Shown here piece by piece: positions 56,995 to 64,000 of a stretch of 64,000 bases of DNA; the first letter of the stretch is position 1, and every line of letters starts with the position of its first letter. This DNA comes from Lolium rigidum (lineage: Eukaryota; Streptophyta; Magnoliopsida; Poales; Poaceae). The position numbers were made by a program, and so were the translations under genes. The notes beneath the pieces are model-generated. The model made no database searches and was not told the DNA's origin. It was given only the letters and a program-made list of their open reading frames with translations. The stretch is taken from assembly GCF_022539505.1 (NCBI RefSeq), contig NC_061514.1, forward strand, positions 217,519,837-217,583,836. The letters are read 5' to 3'.

Positions 56995-59583
56995 TATACA
57001 CTTTCTGCGCCTAGCTGAAAGGCGTTAAAGAAAAGCGCTTATGGGAGACAACCCATGTTTTTACTACAGTATTTTTGTTTTATATTTGAGTCTTGGAAGT
57101 TGTTTACTACTGTAGCAACCTCTCCTTATCTTAGTTTTGTGCATTGTTGTGCCAAGTAAAGTCTTTGATGGTAAGGTTCATACTAGATTTGGATTGCTGC
57201 GCAAGAATGCATTTCTTTGTCGTCACGAATTTCGACCTGCCTCTCCGTAGGTAGCTCAGAAAAATATGCCAATTTACGTGCGTGATCCTCAGATATGTAC
57301 ACAACTTTCATTCAATTTGGGCATTTTCATTTGAGCAAGTCTGGTGCCTCGATAAAATCCATCTTTACGGACTGTTCTGTTTTGACAGATTCTGCCTTTT
57401 ATTTCGCATTGCCTCTTTTGCTATGATGGATGAATTTCTTTGCTTCATTAATGTCCAGTAGCTTTATGCAATGTACAGAAGTGTTAATAATGATTATGTC
57501 ACCTCTGAACATGTTAATTTTTATTGTACACTAACCCTCTAATGAGTTGTTTCGAGTTTGGTGTGCAGGAAGTTTTCAAGGATCAAGAGAGGAGGATGAT
57601 ACAATATGATCAAGGAGAGTGAAAGCTCTAAGCTTGGGGATGCCCCGGTGGTTCACCCCTGCATATTTTAAGAAGACTCAAGCGTCTAAGCTTGGGGATG
57701 CCCAAGGCATCCCCTTCTTCATCGACAACATTATCGGGTTCCTCCCCGAAACTATATTTTTATTCCATCACATCTTATGTGCTTTGCTTGGAGCGTCGGT
57801 TTGTTTTTGTTTTTTGTTTTGTTTGAATAAAATGGATCCTAGCATTCATTGTGTGGGAGAGAGACACTCTCCGCTGTTGCATATGGACAAATATGTCCTT
57901 AGGCTTTACTCATAGTATTCATGGCGAAGGTTGAATCTTCTTCGTTAAATTGTTATATAGTTGGAATCGGGAAATGCTACATGTAGTAATTCTTAAATGT
58001 CTTGAATAATTTGATACTTGGCAATTGTTGTGCTCATGTTTAAGCTCTTGCATCATATACTTTGCTCCCATTAATGAAGAAACACCTAGAGCTTGCTAAA
58101 TTTGGTTTGCATATTTGGTCTCTCTAAAGTCTAGATAATTTCTAGTATTGAGTTTTGAACAAGGAAGACGGTGTAGAGTCTTATAATGTTTACAATATGT
58201 CTTTTATGTCAGTTTTGCTGCACCGGTTCATCCTTGTGTTTGTTTCAAATAACCTTGCTAGCCTAAAATTTGTATCGAGAGGGAATACTTCTCATGCATC
58301 CAAAATCCTTGAGCCAACCACTATGCCATTTGTGTCCACCATACCTACCTACTACATGGTATTTCTCCGCCATTCCAAAGTAAATTTCTTGAGTGCTACC
58401 TTTAAAATTTCCATTCTTTACCTTTGCAATATATAGCTCATGGGACAAATAGCTTAAAAACTATTGTGGTATTGAATATGTACTTATGCACTTTATCTCT
58501 TATTAAGTTGCTTGTTGCGCGATAACCATGTTTTCTGGGGACGCCATCAACTACTCTTTGTTGAATATCATGTGAGTTGCTATGCATGTCCGTCTTGTCT
58601 CGAAGTAAGGGAGATCTACCACTTTAATGGTTAGAGCATGCATATTGTTAGAGAAGAACATTGGGCCGCTAACTAAAGCCATGAATCATGGTGGAAGTTT
58701 CAGTTTTGGACATATATCCTCAATCTCATATGAGAACTCTAATTGTTGCTACATGCTTATGCATTAAAGAGGATTCCATTATCTGTTGTCCATGTTGTCC
58801 CGGTATGGATGTCTAAGTTGAGAATAATCAAAAGCGAGAAATCCAAAATGCGAGCTTTCTCCTTAGACCTTTGTACAAAGCGGCATGGAGGTACCCCTTT
58901 GTGACACTTGGTTAAAACATGTGTATTGCGATGATCCCGGCAGTCCAAGCTAATTAGGACAAGGTGCGGGCACTATTAGTATACTATGCATGAGGCTTGC
59001 AACTTGTAAGATATAATTTACATGATACATATGCTTTATTACTACGGTTGACAAAATTGTTTCTTGTTTTCAAAATAAAAGCTCTAGCACAAATATAGCA
59101 ATCGATGCTTTCCTCTTTGAAGGACCTTTCTTTTACTTTTATGTTGAGTCAGTTCACCTATCTCTCTCCACCTCAAGAAGCAAACACTTGTGTGAACTGT
59201 GCATTGATTCCTACATACTTGCATATTGCACTTGTTATATTACTCTATGTTGACAATTATCCATGAGATATACATGTTACAAGTTGAAAGCAACCGCTGA
59301 AACTTAATCTTCTTTTGTGTTGCTTCAATACCTTTACTTTAATTTATTGCTTTATGAGTTAACTCTTATGCAAGACTTATTGATGCTTGTCTTGAAGTGC
59401 TATTCATGAAAAGTCTTTGCTTTATGATTCAGTCGTTTACTCATGTCATTACCATTGTTTTGATCGCTGCATTCATTACATATGTTTACAATAGTATGAT
59501 CAAGGTTATGATGGCATGTCACTCCGAAATTATCTTTGTTATCGTTTACCTGCCGGGACGAGCAGAACTAAGCTTGGGGATGC
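56995..59583 (+). other. 3' half of D internal domain, chassis
   Basis: About 2.6 kb, no gene. Hairpins CGCCT/AGGCG (57008-57024) and TGGGAGACAACCCA (57042-57055); PPT-like motifs 57630-57643 and 57688-57701; terminal PPT 59570-59583. Confidence 0.72.
57694..57714. other. Perfect hairpin at second internal PPT-like motif
   Basis: GGGGATGCC, loop CAA, GGCATCCCC: 9-bp stem, 3-nt loop, overlapping the PPT-like AAGCTTGGGGATGC. Also present in B (30871-30891), in C (44779-44799) and, one pair shorter, in A (about 23561-23579). Confidence 0.8.
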
Positions 59584-61176
59584 TGATACGTCTTCGACGT
59601 ATCGATAATTTCTTATGTTCCATGCCACATTATTGATGATATCTACATGTTTTATACACATTATATGTCGTATTTATGCATTTTCCGGCACTAACCTATT
59701 AACGAGATGCCGAAGAGCCGCTTGTCGTTTTCTGCTGTTTTTGGTTTCGAAATCCTACAAAGGAAATATTCTCGGAATTGGACGAAATCAACGCCCGGGG
59801 TCCTATTTTTGCACGAAGCTTCCGGAAGACCGAGGGGGAAAGGAAGTGGGGCCACGAGGCGCCGCCACAACAGGGCGGCGCGGCCCAGCCCTTGGCCGCG
59901 CGGCCCTGGTGTGTGGGGCCCTCGTGTGGCCCCCCGCGTTGCCCTTCCGCCTACTTAAAGCCTTCATCGCGAAACCCCTAGTACCGAGAGCCATGATACG
60001 GAAAACTTTACTGAGACGACGCCGCCGCCAATCCCATCTCGGGGGATTCTGGAGATCACCTCCGGCACCCTGCCGGAGAGGGGAATCATCTCCCGGAGAA
60101 CTCTTCACCGCCATGGTCGCCTCCGGAGTGATGAGTGAGTAGTTCACCCCTGGACTATGGGTCCATAGCAGTAGCTAGATGGTCGTCTTCTCCTCATGTG
60201 CTTCATTCTCGGATCTTGTGAGATGCCTAACATGATCAAGATCATCTATCTGTAATTCTATATGTTGTGTTTGTCGGGATCCGATGGATAGTGAATACTA
60301 TGTTATGTTGATTATCAATCTATTACCTATGTGTTGTTTATGATCTTGCATGCTCTCCGTTATTAGTAGAGGCTCTGGCCAAGTTTTTGCTCTTAACTTC
60401 AAGAGGGAGTATTTATGCTAGATAGTGGGTTCATGCCTCTATTAAATCTGGGACGATGGACGAAAAGTTCTAAGGTTGTGGATGTGCTCGTTGCCACTAG
60501 GGATAAAACATTGATGCTATGTCCGAGGATGTAGTTATTGATTACATTACGCACCATACTTTGCAATTGTCTCGTTGTTTTGCAACTTAATACTCGGAAG
60601 GGGTTCGGATGATAACTCGAAGGTGGACTTTTTAGGCATAGATGCATGCTGAATAGCGGTCTATGTACTTTGTCGTAATGCCCAATTAAATCTCACAATA
60701 TTCATCATATCATGTATGTGCATTGTCATGCTCTCTTTATTTGTCAATTGCGGGACTGTAATTTGTTCACCTAACATGCTATTTATCTTATGGGAGAGAC
60801 ACCTCTAGTGAACCGTGGACCCCGGTCCATTCTTTTACATTGAATACAATCTACTGGAATACTTGTTCTACTGTTTTCTGCAAACAATCATCATCCACAC
60901 TATACATCTAATCCTTTGTTACAGCAAGCCGGTGAGATTGACAACCTCACTGTTTCGTTGGGGCAAAGTACTTTGGTTGTGTTGTGCAGGTTCCACGTTG
61001 GCGCCGGAATCCCTGGTGTTGCGCCGCACTACATCTCGCCGCCATCAACCTTCAACGTGCTTCTTGGCTCCTCTTGGCTCGATAAACCTTGGTTTCTTTC
61101 TGAGGGAAAACTTGCCGATGTACGCATCACACCTTCCTCTTGGGGTTCCCAACGGACGCGTGCTGTACGCGTATCA
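59584..61176 (+). repeat. 3' LTR of element D
   Basis: 1593 bp, starting TGATACGTCTTCG. Collinear with 54438-56027, with few differences. Followed by TSD CTCCA. Confidence 0.88.
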
Positions 61177-61259
61177 CTCCACCACGCTCGCACTGTGCTC
61201 CTGCGCCATTGTTGATGCCACCGCGCAGACTCACCAGGCACAATACTCCTGAATCCAAG

Positions 61260-61458
61260 ATGGCTGCCGCGGATATGGGGAGCGCTGAGTGGGAGAGATC
61301 CAAAATCTCTGCCCAAGACATTAATTTGCTGAAGAAACTGGGGATCAGCAAGAAGCAAGACGCACTGCGCTTCCCCAGCGAAGAAAGCTACCCACCCCTC
61401 CAATGGAGTATCGGGTTAGTTTTGTTGATCACCTCATCCGTGGCCTCTCTGCCCCTAT
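61260..61458 (+). pseudogene. K antisense ORF, PF04195-like N-terminus, cut by H
   Basis: From ATG 61260 it codes WERSKISAQDINLLKKLGI then ALRFPSEESYP, and in a second frame MEYRVSFVDHLIRGLSAP. This order is characteristic of the plant 'putative gypsy type transposon' domain (PF04195), known from extra ORFs of Tat-lineage elements; biochemical function unknown. One base is missing in a C run near 61390-61398, splitting the frame. H is inserted after SAP, so the frame runs by chance into H's LTR coding tail. It is on the strand opposite to K's transcript, with a promoter-like region at 54335 before D. Confidence 0.6.
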
Positions 61459-61852
61459 TGATGAGGACATCCCTACTACACCACTACCTCCGTCATTGAT
61501 AAATGAAGATGAACCTGCTGTGAAGCTCAAGTCCGATGAAGTTCGGATTGGACCAATTACAAGAGCTCGTGCGAAGCTACTTAAACAACAGGTGAACTTG
61601 TTTCTAAACGAAACTTTGATTGATGAGAACTTTATACTGCCTAAGTCCTATTACTTATGTATCATCATGTATCAAGAGGAGACGAGCATCGCACGAGGAG
61701 AGGAGCAGCTGGACATGAAGACGGACGTCAAGATGGACGTGAAGCTGGACATGGAGATGGACATGAAGATATCTCATGGACGCGCGAGGGAGGAGCGGGA
61801 GGCATGCGCGAGAGGAGAAGTCGATGTCCAGGCTGGTCCAGCACCCGGTTAG
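61459..61852 (+). other. LTR-encoded pol tail frame in H
   Basis: Open frame of about 130 codons from the LTR start. In a 3' LTR it would extend pol past the PPT. It contains VRIGPITRARAKLLKQQVN, ENFILPKS, the tetrapeptide series DVKM DVKL DMEM, an acidic/basic RAREERE stretch and a stop at 61850-61852. In this 5' LTR there is no upstream pol, so it is not expected to be translated. Confidence 0.6.
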
Positions 61853-62112
61853 ACCGGCCTCCAGACCGGCCAGCCCGGTCCGTGGCCCGGTTGGCCGGCC
61901 GCCAACCGGACGGGGATTTATCGTACCGGGCAAAAACCGGAATTTTGCGAACTTCCCGGTTGGCGACCGGTTGACCGGATCCCACGCCGGCCTGCCCGGT
62001 CACTGGCCCGGTTGACCGGATTCCAGACCGGATCTGTCCGAGTCTGTCTCGACCAGAACTATTCTGGGTCGGTTTTACTTGTATTTTTCGACCAGAACTC
62101 GTCCCGGACGCC

Positions 62113-62120
62113 TATATAAG
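62113..62120 (+). promoter_or_regulatory. TATA box of H LTR
   Basis: TATATAAG in the context CCTATATAAGTGCC, identical to E's box. Likely LTR promoter. Confidence 0.7.
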
Positions 62121-62512
62121 TGCCTTGGACGACCCCCTAGCTGTTTTAGACCAAGTTTAAGATAAACCCTAGTTCATAGTTGTTTTCTAAGCAAAACTAT
62201 TGTTCCCCAACTCTCCAATTCGTTGCGATCTGGAGTTTTATGCTACTGAAAGTTTGTGTGATCTGTTGTTCCATTGGGGATTAGAAGATTGCAATCTACC
62301 GCTTCGTGGTCGGCGGCGACGTGCGCAAGTGTGTGGAGTTGCGAATATCTTGCAGAGTTGAGAACTGTTGCACTGGCATCAGGAATCAATCGAGAGACTT
62401 CGTCGGCGTCATACAAGTTATCCTCCTCATCATCATCGGTTCCATCCGCTGCTACCATCGTGTGTTCATCACCACCCGTCGCTTACTGAGAAGATCGGGC
62501 CACCCCTTATCA

Positions 62513-63471
62513 TCTTGGCATCAGATTTCCAGTTTTCCTCGGTAAGCCATCCACAATCCACCCCATAGTTGAGTTGTGAGTGTTTTCCTATCCAGAAAAA
62601 GCCATAAAAAGTTGGGGTTAGGGTTTGCCATAGCCTTAGATTGCACTAATTTCAAGTTTTAGTTGCTTTTCGTAGTTGTTTTTGCGTATCTTTGTCTTCC
62701 CTCTAGTATTTTTAGGGTTTGAGTCTATACTATCATCTTGTGTTTTCATATCAAGTGGTGTCAGTTTTTGTTACTCCGAGTGCATATAGCTTACAGTGTG
62801 CTTGTTCCCAACCATAGACACAGCCTTTCGATATAAAGTGACTAGGAACTTCCCCGGAAGAGACTAGTTTTACCGCTCGACAGGCTGCTCGTTAGGTTTT
62901 TGGTGCTTTGCAATTTCTGTTGGCCGTGTTATCAAGGAGTTGTGTCAGAAAATCAAAAAAAAAAAGAGAAAATTGAAAAGAAGCAAAAAGAGCTACATAG
63001 CTGCGTGTGTTACAAAAAGAAAAATCCAAAAAGAAAAGTGAAGTGCTAGTTGAATCAAGTGAAGGCCTAAGTTTACTTTACTGCACCCGTAGTTGAGCAA
63101 TCTTGTGCCTGTTTCGTTGAGCTTTGCTAGCGTCTATCTAGTGCATTGCAACCTTTCCTACATATAGTTGCATTGCCCCATTATATCGCCTTGTGTGAGT
63201 ATCATTGGTTGTCTACGGTCAGCGCTAGAGCTTGTTATTGGTGCAAATAGGTAGCCCACCTACAGCCCCACATATATCCTCGCTTTGTCGTGTGATTTGT
63301 TCTTATACCCTTGATATTCGCTTCGCTACATCCGTGCACTAGTCCGTCAATCCAAGTTGGTAAGCAATACTAATTCACTTTGGAGCGGTAAGATTTACCT
63401 TTCTTATTAGTTTTGAGTGAGTTGTGAGAGTACCACCAAAGATTTTTGTTTAGTGCACTAACCTACTAATC
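62513..63471 (+). other. PBS and leader of H
   Basis: The PBS TGGCATCAGA (62516-62525) has C where E and the tRNA match have T. A 0.95-kb leader follows with an A/G-rich tract at about 62949-62990 and no gene, up to the gag ATG. Confidence 0.65.
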
Positions 63472-64000
63472 ATGTCTTCTACGGAGAATGTTGATGTGAT
63501 GCATAAAAAGGACGCCGCTACACCAGTTACTTGGCGTGAATTTGAGGCACTTCGTGATCATATGCAACGTGAAATACGAGTTGCTAGTGATGTGTTGGAC
63601 AAGGATATTCAGGGTGTTCACTTGAAGGTCGATGAGGCTACTACAGCGGTTAATACCGTTCAAACATCGATGACGACTCTTCAAGCATCTATACAAGCTT
63701 TGACAACCGCCGTTGGTGAGATACGTACAATGGTGCAACAACAACCACTACCTGATGAAGATGGCAGTGTGCAAGGTGACAATGTCGAAGCTGCTAATGC
63801 TCAAGGGCGTGGTCTTGGTCGTGGTCTTGGACGTGGCGTTGGAGATGCGTTCCGTGGTCGTGGTTTTGTCCCCGTCGGAGCCCAACGTGTTCTACAACAA
63901 CAAGACGATGGTTTGGGTAAACCCAAGTTCTCAATTCCCAGATTTGAAGGAGGTACTGATGTTGAAGAATATCTTACATGGGAGCTGAAGATTGAGAGAT
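63472..64000 (+). CDS. gag: CRM-like gag, N-terminal part (H)
   Basis: Open frame from ATG 63472 to the window edge (176 codons seen). It starts MSSTENVDV and matches E's gag but without its stop and frameshift: WREFEALRDHMQREIR, coiled-coil-like HLKVDEATTAVNTVQTSM, Gly/Arg linker RGLGRGLGRGVGDAFRGRG, and the start of the gag core KFSIPRFEGGTDVEEYLTWE. Gag builds the particle that packages element RNA. H may be the more intact of the two CRM-like copies; the rest, including pol, is outside the window. Confidence 0.82.
   Translation, partial: MSSTENVDVMHKKDAATPVTWREFEALRDHMQREIRVASDVLDKDIQGVHLKVDEATTAVNTVQTSMTTLQASIQALTTAVGEIRTMVQQQPLPDEDGSVQGDNVEAANAQGRGLGRGLGRGVGDAFRGRGFVPVGAQRVLQQQDDGLGKPKFSIPRFEGGTDVEEYLTWELKIER

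Larger units (their letters stand above)
54438..61176 (+). mobile_element. Element D: non-autonomous Athila-like, complete
   Basis: Identical TSD CTCCA at 54433-54437 and 61177-61181. LTRs 54438-56027 (1590 bp) and 59584-61176 (1593 bp), two PBS-like sites, one frameshifted ORF (56349-56994), PPT at 59570-59583. Inserted in K between its promoter-like region and its ORF. Confidence 0.9.
52586..61458 (-). mobile_element. Element K: Tat/Retand-like gypsy remnant with antisense ORF
   Basis: Host sequence of D and H. A partial LTR (52586-53077) starts on the minus strand with TGACATAGGC directly after a purine-rich, PPT-like CTCGGGGGCTAC, so K reads on the minus strand with its 3' LTR at left. 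Internal sequence follows at 53078-54437 and 61182-61458. On the opposite (plus) strand it carries a PF04195-like ORF. Antisense extra ORFs between pol and 3' LTR are known in Tat-lineage elements. The wheat family Fatima is my best guess, from memory. Confidence 0.5.
61459..62512 (+). repeat. 5' LTR of element H (CRM-like)
   Basis: 1054 bp, TGATGAGGACATCC...CCTTATCA, same family as E but diverged. It is divergent (head-to-head) to E with K and D between. CCTAT at 61454-61458 is the candidate TSD; the other end is outside the window. Confidence 0.85.

Noticed and set aside
61403..61852. 149-codon frame as a novel fusion gene
   Set aside because: It is an accidental join of K's PF04195-like fragment with the pol tail in H's LTR at the insertion point 61458/61459.

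Overview
This window is a nested pile of LTR retrotransposons from a large grass genome, most likely Triticeae or a close pooid relative. The grounds are LTRs opening with TGATACGTCT around an Asp-type primer-binding site, 5-6 kb LTRs of the LARD/Sukkula type, and LTRs opening with TGATGAGGACATC with a coding tail, as in CRM (centromeric Ty3/gypsy) elements. I see no host gene that I can defend. Family names are from memory; element boundaries come from TG...CA ends, target-site duplications (TSDs), primer-binding sites (PBS) and polypurine tracts (PPT) read in the sequence.

Layout. The oldest visible layer is K (52586-61458), a minus-strand gypsy element with a plus-strand extra ORF. E, a minus-strand CRM-like element (from left of the window to 52585), sits in K's LTR. 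E is broken by three insertions: G (non-autonomous Athila-like, 1-1721, in E's 3' LTR), F (LARD-like with 6-kb LTRs, 2541-17184, TSD CTATC, in the integrase) and A (non-autonomous Athila-like, 20319-49612, TSD CTCAT/CTCAG, in gag). A's 3' LTR is split by J (26412-48986, TSD CATAC, probably a solo LTR of about 4.9 kb). J contains B (27529-38485, TSD CCTCT, LTR-internal-LTR-internal-LTR with a 100-N assembly gap) and C (41317-47975, minus, TSD GTTGC). To the right, D (54438-61176, TSD CTCCA) and H (from 61459, a second CRM-like element, plus strand, running out of the window) are inserted in K.

Coding content. E's gag-pol can be followed through all its interruptions (gag, CCHC, protease, partial RT, RNase H, integrase, GPY/F tail), but it has lost the RT catalytic core and carries a stop, frameshifts and a 135-bp duplication. 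H's gag is open to the window end. K carries part of a 'putative gypsy type transposon' (PF04195-like) ORF. The non-autonomous elements carry only one small ORF each.

Most interesting. A, B, C and D share one chassis: hairpin-headed LTR, Asp PBS, post-ORF hairpins and a PPT motif present three times. In the same slot they carry three unrelated ORFs: a gag-like remnant (A), a 214-codon helical protein of unknown function (C, D) and a 215-codon acidic protein with a hydrophobic tail (B). This looks like a family of retroelement parasites with exchangeable cassettes.
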